A stretch of DNA of 64,000 bases from Micromonospora eburnea (GTDB taxonomy: Bacteria; Actinomycetota; Actinomycetes; Mycobacteriales; Micromonosporaceae). Under the pieces are notes generated by a model. It had not been told where the DNA came from. It ran no database searches and was given only the letters and a program-made list of their open reading frames with translations. Positions 1-7,707 of the stretch are shown here, in pieces. The position numbers and the translations under genes were made by a program. The DNA lies in NCBI RefSeq assembly GCF_900090225.1, contig NZ_FMHY01000002.1, positions 5,022,001 to 5,086,000 on the forward strand, read 5' to 3'. Positions within the stretch are counted from its first letter, which is position 1. Each line of letters starts with the position of its first letter.

Positions 1-687
1 AGCGAGTTCGTCGACCTCGACATCCCCGCCCTGACCCGGCGCGGGATCCGATACGTGGCGATGGTGGTGTTCAGCTACAACGACGTGCCCTTCGAGGAGA
101 TGACCGACGCCTTCGCCGGGTTCATGGGCGACCCGGGGAACGGGGCGCCGTTCGAGCCGAAGGCGGTCGAGCAGCGGTTCGACCTCACCGGCCGGGTCAA
201 GATCGCCACCCCGCTCGTGGTCGACCTGCGCTCCCGGGCGCTGCGTTGGATCGACGCCACCATGACCGGCACCGGCGGCGAGCACTCGGTGGCCCGCTAC
301 TCGCGTACCCTCGCGCGCCTCACCGTGGCCGCCGACGAGCACTTCGCCGCCGGACGGCGGGTGAGCCTGTGGGAGCTGGCCTGCTGGCACGCCGCCGGGC
401 GGGCCGACACCGTGCTGGTCCGGGGCCGCGACGGCGGGCTCACCGGCTACCGCCGGGCGGACGGCGAGTCACCGGCCGCCTTCGCCGGCCGGCTGACCGC
501 ACGCGGCCCGGCCGACGAGGTGCCGGACGGCATCGCGGAGCCACGGTTCGCCGCGCTGGTACGCGGGGACGTCGCGCTGCCCGCCGGGGCGCAGGCGTAC
601 GCGCTGCACCGGGCCGAGCTGGACCCCGAACGGGTCACCCTGCTCGGCGCGGCCGACCTGCTCGCCGACCTCGCCCCGCGCCGTTGA
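1..687 (+). CDS. TerD-like C-terminal domain of a larger protein (5' partial)
   Basis: The reading frame is open from the first base of the window to a TGA at 685-687, so only the C-terminal 228 residues are visible. An internal GTG at 55 is possible, but the sequence before it (SEFVDLDIPALTRRGIRYV) reads as protein, so I treat the gene as entering from the left. The visible part has the TerD-like pattern of a beta strand, then 'GIRYVAMVVFSYNDVPFEEM', then an Asp/Leu-rich 'PLVVDLRSRALRWID' strand. It resembles the C-terminus of the large actinobacterial and myxobacterial MXAN_6230/SCO0854-type proteins, which join RING-like and TerD-like parts. Their biochemical role is unknown. TerD domains in general bind calcium and act in stress responses. 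The family call is from motif memory and is moderate. It converges on the secreted-protein gene at 730. Confidence 0.6.
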   Translation, partial: SEFVDLDIPALTRRGIRYVAMVVFSYNDVPFEEMTDAFAGFMGDPGNGAPFEPKAVEQRFDLTGRVKIATPLVVDLRSRALRWIDATMTGTGGEHSVARYSRTLARLTVAADEHFAAGRRVSLWELACWHAAGRADTVLVRGRDGGLTGYRRADGESPAAFAGRLTARGPADEVPDGIAEPRFAALVRGDVALPAGAQAYALHRAELDPERVTLLGAADLLADLAPRR

Positions 688-729
688 CCCGGGGCCGGTG
701 CCCGGCGCACCGGCCCGCGGGGATGGCCG

Positions 730-1404
730 TCAGTTGACATAGACCGGGCTGCCGGACCGGGTGGTGTCCCGCACCGGGGAGTACCGCACGCTGAAGTACG
801 CGGTGCCGAAGCAGAGGCTGGGCCCGGAGGACTTGGTCAGCACCTGGTTGGTGAAGATGATCGAGTTGGTGCCGTTGTCCGCGGTACCGGTGAGGGTGTT
901 GCTGCTGGTCTGGTAGACGCAGGTGATCGTGCTCAGCAGCGTGTTCAGCACGACGGTGCTCTGGATCTGGCCGGCGGCCCCGCCGGAGATGGTCACCACG
1001 CCCGCACTGCTGACAGAGACGTCGTACGGCAGGTTGTTCACCGTCACGCTCTGCACCCCGGTGACGCCCAGCACGTTGCTGGTGCAGCTGGTGAAGCTCT
1101 GCGCGGTGAGGCGCTCGGTGGCGGTGCCCGGTGCCGGCGGGTTGGTCAGCACCGTGGCGGTGAAGCTGGAGGCGGCGCACCGGATGCCGGTGGAGGACGA
1201 GTAGAAGGTGGCGTTGGTGCCGCTGGCCAGGCTGGCCTGGATCACGTCCCCGACGGGCACGTCGGTCCCGCCGGGGGTCGGGTAGGTGAGCACGGCGCCG
1301 GCGAGTTGGGACGACGGGGAGGCGGCCGCGGGGGCGGTGCCGATCAGGCTGGTCAGCAGCGCCACGGCGGCGAGGCCCGCGCCGATTCGTCCGTACCTGG
1401 GCAT
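730..1404 (-). CDS. secreted protein of unknown function
   Basis: This 224-residue protein starts with a short basic stretch, a hydrophobic core (AGLAAVALLTSLIGTAPAAA) and an AxA-type cleavage site near residue 28. That is a Sec-type signal peptide, so the product is predicted to be exported. I chose the ATG at 1404 because AAAGGAAG lies just upstream, whereas longer in-frame starts have no Shine-Dalgarno and no signal peptide. The mature part is rich in Ser, Thr, Asn and Val with alternating hydrophobic residues, so it is probably all beta. Four cysteines may form disulfides. I do not recognise a catalytic motif. It is divergent from the TetR gene at 1811 and 1.4 kb from the DUF6230/DUF6114 pair. 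It may belong to that group, but that is inference from position only. Confidence 0.75.
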   Translation of the reverse strand: MPRYGRIGAGLAAVALLTSLIGTAPAAASPSSQLAGAVLTYPTPGGTDVPVGDVIQASLASGTNATFYSSSTGIRCAASSFTATVLTNPPAPGTATERLTAQSFTSCTSNVLGVTGVQSVTVNNLPYDVSVSSAGVVTISGGAAGQIQSTVVLNTLLSTITCVYQTSSNTLTGTADNGTNSIIFTNQVLTKSSGPSLCFGTAYFSVRYSPVRDTTRSGSPVYVN

Positions 1405-1810
1405 GGTTCTTCCTTTCGTCGTGTAACGGGACGGACCGCGCCCGTACGGGGTCGGGGCGGTCGTCGCCCGGCCGTGCCGGCTGGGCGACGTGGTGGGAGC
1501 CGTCCCTGCGGGACGACCGGTGGTGGACGCCACCGACCGCGGCCCGTCGACGGGCCGGCCGGGCGCGCCAGGGAAGCCGCCAGGTCAGCGCGCGGGCCGG
1601 GGTGGTGCACTGCGGCGTAGCCGCGTCACCTGCGCCTTTCCAGCCTTGGGAGGGCACTCGTGGTTGGTGATAATGGCAGCCATCGCGCCCTCCTTCGACG
1701 AGCTCGTGGCGACCGTACGGGAGATCACCATTCGCGATGGGGCGTCAACTCAGAGTGAGTTATAAACCCCCGAGAGTCGTAAAGTCAATGCACCGAAGGA
1801 GGTCGATCAC
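1405..1810. other. divergent intergenic region between secreted protein and TetR regulator
   Basis: These 406 bases separate two divergently transcribed genes and should hold both promoters. A 30-codon frame (ATG 1673 to TAA 1765) and an overlapping 34-codon frame (GTG 1660, with GGGAGGG upstream) end at or inside the palindrome at 1747-1761. Either could be a leader peptide, but codon bias is not convincing. Nothing else here is recognisable. Confidence 0.5.
1747..1761. promoter_or_regulatory. putative TetR operator upstream of 1811
   Basis: The sequence AACTCA-GAG-TGAGTT is a perfect inverted repeat with 6-bp arms, 50 bp before the TetR start codon and beside a TATAAA stretch at 1761-1766. 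TetR proteins commonly bind such short palindromes in their own promoters. The site is seen; its ownership is inferred. Confidence 0.4.
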
Positions 1811-2575
1811 TTGTCCGCTCTGCGTCACCCACAACCGGCGCCGATCCCGCTGCCCGGCGCCCGCCACGGCCGCGACCCGGACCGTGCCATCAAGCGCGGG
1901 CCGCGCCGGGTCTCGGCCGAGGTGGTGGCGGCGACCCAGCGCGACCGCCTCTTCGACGGGCTGGTACGGGAGGTGGCGACAAGGGGCTACGACAACGCCC
2001 GGGTCACCGACATCTGCCGGGCCGCCGGGGTGACCCGACCGGCCTTCTACGCCCTCTTCACGGGCAAGGAGGACGCCTTCCTGGCCGCGTACCGACACGG
2101 GATCGCGGTGGTGTCGCAGCTGATGGAGAACGCCTACCGGGACGCCGGACCACACTGGCCGGACGCCGCCCGGGCCGCACTGCGCACCCTGCTCGAGGTG
2201 CTGGCCAGCGTGCCCGCCTTCGCCCGGATGGCCCTGGTCGAGGTGGACGCGGCCGGCCCGGACGCCCGCCGGGAGCGAGACGCCCTGCTGACCAGCTTCC
2301 GCCGGTTCTTCGCCGACGCCGGGCCCGGCCCGACGACCGGCGACGTCGACCGGGAGCTGCTGGTGTCCACGGTGGTCGGCGGCCTGCACGCGACCATCCG
2401 CGGCCGGGTCGCCCAAGGGGCGATCGAGGAGCTGCCGGCGCTGCTGCCCGTGCTCACCTATGCGGCCACCGCACCCTTCCTCGGCCGGGACGCGGCCAGC
2501 CGGGCGACCCGCCCGGTCAGCCCCGGCGACGGTCCGAGCACGGCGGCACCGTGCGCCCCCAGCCAGCCCCATTGA
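1811..2575 (+). CDS. TetR/AcrR family transcriptional regulator
   Basis: A 254-residue one-component regulator. The N-terminal domain (about residues 42-88) has the TetR helix-turn-helix signature, including 'VTDICRAAGVTRPAFYALFTGKEDAFLAAY'. The C-terminal half is a variable helical ligand-binding domain that I cannot assign to a ligand. Initiation is at a TTG: AAGGAGGT at 1796-1803 sits seven bases before it, a near-perfect Shine-Dalgarno that decides the start. The first 35 residues form a Pro/Arg-rich tail not typical of the family. Likely targets are its own gene, the divergent secreted protein and perhaps the downstream DUF6230/DUF6114 pair, which begins 217 bp after its stop and has its own promoter. 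Confidence 0.9.
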   Translation: MSALRHPQPAPIPLPGARHGRDPDRAIKRGPRRVSAEVVAATQRDRLFDGLVREVATRGYDNARVTDICRAAGVTRPAFYALFTGKEDAFLAAYRHGIAVVSQLMENAYRDAGPHWPDAARAALRTLLEVLASVPAFARMALVEVDAAGPDARRERDALLTSFRRFFADAGPGPTTGDVDRELLVSTVVGGLHATIRGRVAQGAIEELPALLPVLTYAATAPFLGRDAASRATRPVSPGDGPSTAAPCAPSQPH

Positions 2576-2579
2576 TGAA

Positions 2580-2594
2580 AAACCGCTGCGGTTT
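2580..2594 (+). terminator. small hairpin after the TetR gene
   Basis: AAACCGC-T-GCGGTTT is a perfect 7-bp inverted repeat five bases after the TetR stop codon. With a single-base centre it could fold into a short hairpin. There is no U tract, so it is a weak terminator or possibly a protein-binding palindrome. Confidence 0.3.
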
Positions 2595-2646
2595 CTGACT
2601 GTTGGCCACATTTCGCAAATGCCGCCCAACTACCCGCTACCCACCG

Positions 2647-2675
2647 TTGACCAATCCTTTACCCAGCGGTAACTT
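2647..2675 (+). promoter_or_regulatory. housekeeping-type promoter for the DUF6230/DUF6114 pair
   Basis: A TTGACC hexamer at 2647-2652 and TAACTT at 2670-2675 are separated by exactly 17 bases. This matches the primary sigma factor pattern TTGACN-17-TANNNT. The predicted transcript would have a 5' leader of about 110 bases before the GTG at 2793. Confidence 0.6.
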
Positions 2676-2792
2676 CGGCCTGCGCCCCGAGCGCGGAATC
2701 ACGCGAAACCAATTCAGATCATCTCTTCCAGCACACCGGCGACCGGCCGTATCGCATCGTCGCCGATGAACTGATCTCGAAAAGGAGCCGCC

Positions 2793-3422
2793 GTGTCGAA
2801 TCAGCTCGCACCGATCGAAGCCGAACCGCGCGAGAGCGGGATCCGCTGGCGCCGGTTCGCCGTCACCTTCGGCACCGTCGCGGTGGGTGCGGCCGCGATG
2901 GTCGCGCTCACCGCGCAGGGCGCGCTCGGCGTGCAGTTCGCCATCTCGGGCATGCCGTTCACCGTCACCGCCGACCGACTCGACGGCACCGGCTTCGAGC
3001 AGTTCGCCACGATCGACAACATGATCGAAAACAGCCCCAACGAGGGCGACACCGGCGGCCAGGTCCTGGTGATGGTCTCCGCGATCGACCGGGCCCAACT
3101 GACCAACCTCTGCCAGAGCATCAACCTCGGTGGCATCAACCTGCGGATCACCGCCGGCGACCGCGGCCGGCCGGTCAGCGCCCGGACCCTGGTCGTCGAC
3201 GGCGACCAGGTCGCCGGCAACGCCTCGTTCAACAACATCAACGTCGGGCAGGACGCCAGCACCCTCGACCAGGTGCCCGGCGTACGCGGCAACCCGGGCG
3301 TCTTTTCCCAGCAGGCCGACAAGGTGACCATCACCAACCTGCGGCAGAACAACTACGCCACCACGGCGGCGGTGTTCACCCTGCCGAACCTGCACATGTC
3401 GTTCAGCACCGACGGGTGCTGA
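2793..3422 (+). CDS. DUF6230 family protein
   Basis: A 209-residue protein starting at GTG with AAAAGGAG just upstream. The N-terminus is cytoplasmic and charged, followed by one hydrophobic segment (about residues 28-50) that acts as a signal anchor or signal peptide. The rest is a predicted extracytoplasmic beta-rich domain with the pattern 'QFAISGMPFTVTADRLDGTGFEQF' that I recognise from actinomycete DUF6230 proteins. Some databases call these cholesterol esterase, for which I see no catalytic serine motif. It lies one base before the DUF6114 gene, the arrangement normally seen for this pair, so the two products probably work together at the membrane. Function is unknown. Confidence 0.8.
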   Translation: MSNQLAPIEAEPRESGIRWRRFAVTFGTVAVGAAAMVALTAQGALGVQFAISGMPFTVTADRLDGTGFEQFATIDNMIENSPNEGDTGGQVLVMVSAIDRAQLTNLCQSINLGGINLRITAGDRGRPVSARTLVVDGDQVAGNASFNNINVGQDASTLDQVPGVRGNPGVFSQQADKVTITNLRQNNYATTAAVFTLPNLHMSFSTDGC

Positions 3423-3423
3423 C

Positions 3424-3945
3424 ATGACCGCCGGCAGGCACGTCGCGGCGCCGGCAGGCCGTCCCCCGGGCGGGCGCTGGCGTCGCTGGCGTCGGGGGCG
3501 CCCGTTCACCGCCGGGGTGCTGATCGCGCTCGGCGGCGCCGAGATGCTGGTGACCCTGCGGGCACCGCTCGGCGTGCTGCTGCACGTCGGGCCGCAAGGG
3601 CTGGCCGCGTACCTGGTGCCGGCCATCCTGCTGCTCTGCGGGGTACTGCTGATCGCCACCCCGCAGCAGCGGGTCTTCTACGCGCTGCTCTCCCTGGTGC
3701 TCGGGCTGGCCTCCTGGCTGACCTCGAACCTCGGCGGCTTCCTGGTCGGGATGCTGCTCACCCTGGTCGGCGGGGCGCTCGCGTTCGCCTGGACGCCGGC
3801 CAAGCAGCGCCGGCACCCCGACACCGCGTCCGCACCGGCCCCCGCCGCACCGCCCGCGCCCCGGGCACCGGAGGAGGAGGACGTCGGCACCGCGCTGTTG
3901 CCGGGCGCGGAGCAGCCCGACCGGACCGCCGCCGACCGGGGCTGA
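3424..3945 (+). CDS. DUF6114 integral membrane protein
   Basis: A 173-residue membrane protein with a basic N-terminal tail (GGRWRRWRRGRP), about four hydrophobic helices between residues 28 and 120 (for example 'FTAGVLIALGGAEMLVTL' and 'LLTLVGGALAFAW'), and a Pro/Ala-rich cytoplasmic tail. The ATG follows the DUF6230 stop by one base, so the two genes are translationally coupled. The family is actinobacterial and of unknown function. By position it is the membrane partner of the DUF6230 protein. It converges with murD2, 110 bp away, across GC-rich sequence with no clean terminator. Confidence 0.8.
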   Translation: MTAGRHVAAPAGRPPGGRWRRWRRGRPFTAGVLIALGGAEMLVTLRAPLGVLLHVGPQGLAAYLVPAILLLCGVLLIATPQQRVFYALLSLVLGLASWLTSNLGGFLVGMLLTLVGGALAFAWTPAKQRRHPDTASAPAPAAPPAPRAPEEEDVGTALLPGAEQPDRTAADRG

Positions 3946-4055
3946 CGCAGCGGAGGCGGACCCCGGTCGGCCGCCCCGGGACACCGCCGGCCGGCGACCA
4001 ACGGTGCACGGCCCGGCCCCCGGCGGGCGGAGCCGGCACAGGTGGCCGGCGCCGC

Positions 4056-5402
4056 TCAGCGGGCGGTGTCGGCGACCGCCTGCGCGAACACCTCCGAGCG
4101 GTGCTCGAAGTTGCGGAACCGGCCGTAGCTCGGGGCGGCCGGGGAGAGCAGCACCACCCCGCCGGCCGGGGTCAGCTTGCGGGACAGCCCGACCGCGGCG
4201 ACCAGGTCCTCGGCCAGCTCGGTCCGCACCGCCGGCAGCCCGGCGAGCGCCTCGACGATCCGCGGCCCGCTGTCCGGAATGCCGATCACGGTGATCTCCC
4301 GCTCGGCCAGGTGGTCACGCAGCGGGCTGTAGTCCAGGCCCCGGTCGTTGCCACCGACGATCACGGTCAGCGGCCGTCCCTCGTACGCGTCGATCGCGTG
4401 CATCGCCGCGTACGGGCTGGTCGCCAGGGTGTCGTCGACGAACGTGACACCCGACGGGTCGGGGATCTCGGTGAGCCGGTGGGCCAACCCCTGAAACTCG
4501 GCGACCGCGATGGCGAGAGCGTCCTTGCGGCCCACCACGTCGACACCGAGCGCGTCCAGCACGGCGAGGGCCACGCAGAGGTTGCTCTCGTTGTGCCGGC
4601 CCACCAGGGGCAGCACCGCGCGCGGGAAGAGCGGAGTGTCCCGCAGGTGGAACCAGGGGGTGCCGTCCGGGCCGGAGGCGACGTGGGTGGCGCTCGGCAG
4701 GCCGGCCCGCACCGCGGCCCGGTCCCCCAACTCCACGGCGAGCCGCGGATCGGCGCCGTTGACCACCACCGTGTGCGGGCCGTGCGCGAGCAGATTGAGC
4801 TTGTCCCGGTAGTACTGCCGTTCACCGCCGTGCGCGTCGAGATGCTCGGGGAAGAGCGCGGTGACCACCGCCACCCGGGGCGATTCGGTCAGGTCGGCGC
4901 ACTGGTAGCTGGACAGCTCCAGCACGTACAGCTCCGCCTCGGGCAGGTCGAGCAGCGGCACGCCGATGTTGCCACCGAAGACGTTCGGCCGGTCCATCGC
5001 GGTGAGCAGGCGGCTGATCAGGCTGGACGTGGTGCTCTTGCCCTTGCTGCCGGTGACCCCCACCGTCCGGTCGCCGTGATCGGCCATCCAGAGCGCGCTG
5101 CCCTGGGTGACCGGGACCGCGCGACGGCGCAGCTCGACCATCCACGGATGGGTGCTCGGCACCCCCGGCGACCGGACCACCACGTCGGCGGCGGCCAGCC
5201 GGTCGAAGCCCTCCTCCCCGGTCACCAGCGGCGCGGCGGCGGCGACCGGCCCCTCCCAGGGCAGGCTGAGGAAGTTCGCACTGTCGTCGACGGCGACCAG
5301 GCCGGCCGGGCCGTGCGCGGCGATCGCGGTCACCGCGGCCCGACCCTCCCGGCCGGCACCCCAGACGGCGACATGACGTCCTCGCAGATCAGACAGGCGC
5401 AC
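4056..5402 (-). CDS. murD2: UDP-MurNAc-L-Ala--L-glutamate ligase (MurD2)
   Basis: A Mur ligase of 448 residues that adds glutamate to UDP-MurNAc-L-alanine in the cytoplasm. It has the ligase ATP loop 'GVTGSKGKSTTS', 'GGNIGVPLLDL', 'LELSSYQ', 'GRHNESNLCVALAVL' for Mg/ATP binding, and a C-terminal 'GGNDRGLDY'. Where ordinary MurD has a conserved Asn-Asp-Ser/Lys stretch, this one has 'FVDDTLATSPYAA'. The adjacent divergent gene is MurL. In Xanthomonas, MurD2 adds L-Glu and MurL epimerises it, and I assign the gene by that pairing. I chose the GTG at 5402 because GAGGAG precedes it by five bases. A GTG at 5408 and an ATG at 5441 are in frame. Plain MurD (D-Glu specific) is the alternative. Confidence 0.85.
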   Translation of the reverse strand: MRLSDLRGRHVAVWGAGREGRAAVTAIAAHGPAGLVAVDDSANFLSLPWEGPVAAAAPLVTGEEGFDRLAAADVVVRSPGVPSTHPWMVELRRRAVPVTQGSALWMADHGDRTVGVTGSKGKSTTSSLISRLLTAMDRPNVFGGNIGVPLLDLPEAELYVLELSSYQCADLTESPRVAVVTALFPEHLDAHGGERQYYRDKLNLLAHGPHTVVVNGADPRLAVELGDRAAVRAGLPSATHVASGPDGTPWFHLRDTPLFPRAVLPLVGRHNESNLCVALAVLDALGVDVVGRKDALAIAVAEFQGLAHRLTEIPDPSGVTFVDDTLATSPYAAMHAIDAYEGRPLTVIVGGNDRGLDYSPLRDHLAEREITVIGIPDSGPRIVEALAGLPAVRTELAEDLVAAVGLSRKLTPAGGVVLLSPAAPSYGRFRNFEHRSEVFAQAVADTAR

Positions 5403-5480
5403 AGGCACTCCTCGACAGTAGCGACGGCGGTCGGCGGACACCGTCCGGCACAGCCGGACACGGCCGGACGAACCAGGGCC

Positions 5481-5486
5481 TAGTAT
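5481..5486 (+). promoter_or_regulatory. -10 element of a leaderless murL promoter
   Basis: TAGTAT ends five bases before the GTG at 5492 and no Shine-Dalgarno precedes that codon. This spacing places the transcription start at or next to the first base of the gene, so translation would be leaderless. Confidence 0.55.
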
Positions 5487-5491
5487 TGCGT

Positions 5492-6841
5492 GTGCCCAAC
5501 GAGCAGCTCCGGCGGATGGACGCCTTCACCTTCCCGTCCTACTCGATCGACTTCGCCACCGGGGAGGCGTTGTTCGACTACGCGCTGACCGGCCCGGACG
5601 GCGAGCAGCGGTTCACCGAGGCGATCACCCTCCCGCTGCCGGCCGAGCCGGTGTCGGACGAGACCGCGGCCACCCTCACCCGGGTCCTGGAACTGCTGCA
5701 CGTCGTCGCCGGAGTCAGCTACTACAAGGCCGCCGCACCGCGCCGGCTGGTGCTGCCCTCGCCGCTGGGCGCCGCCGCCGTCGAGCTGGTCACCGCCGTC
5801 TACACCAAGGGCCTCGGCGAGTACGCGTACCGCAACCGGCTGCCGCACGTGCTGGAGCTGCGCCCGGAGGTGCCGGCCGGCGAGGTCGCCCCACCCCGGG
5901 TGTACGACGACTCGGACCGCCGGCCGTTGTCCGCCGTCGGTGGGGGCAAGGACTCCATCGTCACGCTGGAGGCGCTGCGCCGGGCCGGCCTCGACCCGGT
6001 GCCCTTCTCGGTCAACCCCAACCACGTCATCGTCTCGGTCAACGAGGCGTCCGACCTGGTGCCGCTCGCGGCCCGGCGCCGGATCGACCCGGTGCTGTTC
6101 GACCTCAACGCGGCCGGCGCGCTCAACGGCCACATCCCGGTCACGGCGATCAACTCGCTGATCGCGGTCGCCACCGCCGTGCTGCACGGGCTCGGCCCGG
6201 TGGTGATGTCCAACGAACGCTCGGCATCCGACCCGAACCTGGTCTGGAACGGCCACGAGATCAACCACCAGTGGTCCAAGGGCGTCGAGGCGGAGGGGCT
6301 GCTGCGGGCCGCCCTGGCGGAGCACGCCGGGCTCACCGAGCCGTACTTCTCGCTCCTGCGGTCGCTGTCGGAGCTGCACATCGCCCGGCTCTTCGCCGAG
6401 ATCGACCGGTACGACGCGGTGGTGACCAGCTGCAACGCCGCGTTCAAGCTGCGCGACGCGAGCGAGCGCTGGTGCCGGGACTGCCCCAAGTGCCGGTTCG
6501 TCTTCCTGGCCATGGCGCCGTTCATGACCCGGGAGCGGATCACCCGCATCTTCGGTGGCGACCTGCTCGCCGACCCCACCCAGATCGCCGGCTACCGGGA
6601 GCTGCTCGGGGTCGACGGGCACAAGCCGTTCGAGTGCGTCGGCGAGGTCGAGGAGTCGGTGGTGGCGCTGAGCCTGCTCGCCGAGCAGGAGCAGTGGCGC
6701 GACGCGCCGGTGGTCCGCGCCCTGGTGGAGGCGCTGCCGGACACCGCGTGGTCAGCCGCGGCCAGCTCCGACGTCTTCACCCCCGGCGGCCCGAACTTCG
6801 TTCCGCCCGGCTACGCCAAGGCCCTGACCGCCCTCACCTGA
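5492..6841 (+). CDS. murL: UDP-MurNAc-L-Ala-L-Glu epimerase (MurL)
   Basis: A 449-residue cytoplasmic enzyme that I recognise as MurL. In Xanthomonas this enzyme converts the terminal L-Glu of UDP-MurNAc-L-Ala-L-Glu to D-Glu using ATP and Mg2+. The sequence shows the PP-loop-like motif 'VGGGKDSIVTLEAL' near residue 150, a 'NERSASDPN' segment, and a Cys cluster 'WCRDCPKCRFVF' near residue 330. Length fits the family. It is divergent from murD2 with only 89 bp between start codons. Together the two replace the usual glutamate racemase plus D-Glu-specific MurD. The start is GTG 5492 on the leaderless promoter; a TTG at 5486 lies inside the -10 element and is unlikely. Confidence 0.85.
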   Translation: MPNEQLRRMDAFTFPSYSIDFATGEALFDYALTGPDGEQRFTEAITLPLPAEPVSDETAATLTRVLELLHVVAGVSYYKAAAPRRLVLPSPLGAAAVELVTAVYTKGLGEYAYRNRLPHVLELRPEVPAGEVAPPRVYDDSDRRPLSAVGGGKDSIVTLEALRRAGLDPVPFSVNPNHVIVSVNEASDLVPLAARRRIDPVLFDLNAAGALNGHIPVTAINSLIAVATAVLHGLGPVVMSNERSASDPNLVWNGHEINHQWSKGVEAEGLLRAALAEHAGLTEPYFSLLRSLSELHIARLFAEIDRYDAVVTSCNAAFKLRDASERWCRDCPKCRFVFLAMAPFMTRERITRIFGGDLLADPTQIAGYRELLGVDGHKPFECVGEVEESVVALSLLAEQEQWRDAPVVRALVEALPDTAWSAAASSDVFTPGGPNFVPPGYAKALTALT

Positions 6842-6869
6842 CCGCCTCCCGCGCGGGCACCACGGGCGC

Positions 6870-7619
6870 TCACCGCACCGACTGGGGCGCCATTTCTCCC
6901 CGGCTGATCCGCAGAGTCAGCACGTCGGTGCGGACAGTGATGTGCCCGTGGAACAGGGGTGCGCCGCCGGCCCCGTAGCCGATCTGGGTCCCGGTGATCA
7001 ACGGATGGCCGGCGGCCACCCCGAGCCGGGCGGTCGCCTCCTCGTCGGCGAGCACGGCGGCGAGGTCGATCTCCGCCCGGCGTACCGGCATTCCGGTCGC
7101 GGTGGCCAGGAACTCGAACATGTCCAGGTCGATGCTGACCAGGCCGGACGGGTCGAGGTCCCGGCCGTCGAAGCGCAGCGGCAGGTGGTCACGGATCCAG
7201 GCTGCCGCGACTCCGTCAACGGCGAACAGCCGGTCGACCCGCCACACCTCCGATTCCGGCTGAAGGCCGAACAGCTTGGCGCAGTCGGCCGGGCACTTCG
7301 CCCGGCTGACCGCGGCGTCCTGCAGGGTCGGCCGGTGGCCGGAGGCGGTGATCCGGTCCCGGAGCGCGGTGACGTCGCCGATTGACACCGGCACCCGCTC
7401 GGCGCCGTCGTGCACGAACGTGCCGATGCCCCAGGTACGGGTCACCATCCCCTCGGCGGCGAGCTGGCCGAGCACCTCACGCACCGTCGCCCGGCTGACC
7501 TCCAGCCGGTCGGCGAGTTCCCGCTCGTTGGGCAGCTTGTCGCCCGACCGGAACTCGCGGCCGATCAGCTCACGCAGCCGACCGTGCGCGGTCTGTAGCG
7601 CGGTCTCGCGCCGAGCCAT
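6870..7619 (-). CDS. GntR family regulator with UTRA domain (HutC subfamily)
   Basis: A 249-residue repressor-type regulator. Residues 8-72 form the GntR winged helix ('LREL...GDKLPNERELADRLEVSRATVREVLGQLAAEGMV...GIGTFV'). Residues 90-240 form a UTRA ligand-binding domain of chorismate-lyase fold ('LDMFEFLATATGMPVRRAEIDLAAVLADEEATARLGV...PLFHGHITVR'). It is transcribed in the same direction as the peptide-uptake operon and lies 88 bp downstream of the second M19 gene, so it is the obvious candidate regulator. The GGTC-W-GACC palindromes before the operon's first gene resemble known GntR sites such as TGGTCTAGACCA of DasR. Binding is inferred. Its ligand is probably the transported compound or a breakdown product. 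Confidence 0.9.
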   Translation of the reverse strand: MARRETALQTAHGRLRELIGREFRSGDKLPNERELADRLEVSRATVREVLGQLAAEGMVTRTWGIGTFVHDGAERVPVSIGDVTALRDRITASGHRPTLQDAAVSRAKCPADCAKLFGLQPESEVWRVDRLFAVDGVAAAWIRDHLPLRFDGRDLDPSGLVSIDLDMFEFLATATGMPVRRAEIDLAAVLADEEATARLGVAAGHPLITGTQIGYGAGGAPLFHGHITVRTDVLTLRISRGEMAPQSVR

Positions 7620-7707
7620 CCGCTCTCACCTCTCCGTTTCTCGCCGCCGGCCGCGGCGTACGGAGTCTAGTTCCTGACTTCCCCGTACGCCGATCGACCG
7701 AAAGGCG

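Noticed and set aside
1490..1765. 91-codon plus-strand open frame upstream of the TetR gene
   Set aside because: No ribosome-binding site at its first codon and no codon pattern beyond the shadow of the region. Only a shorter leader ORF (1660 or 1673) remains possible.
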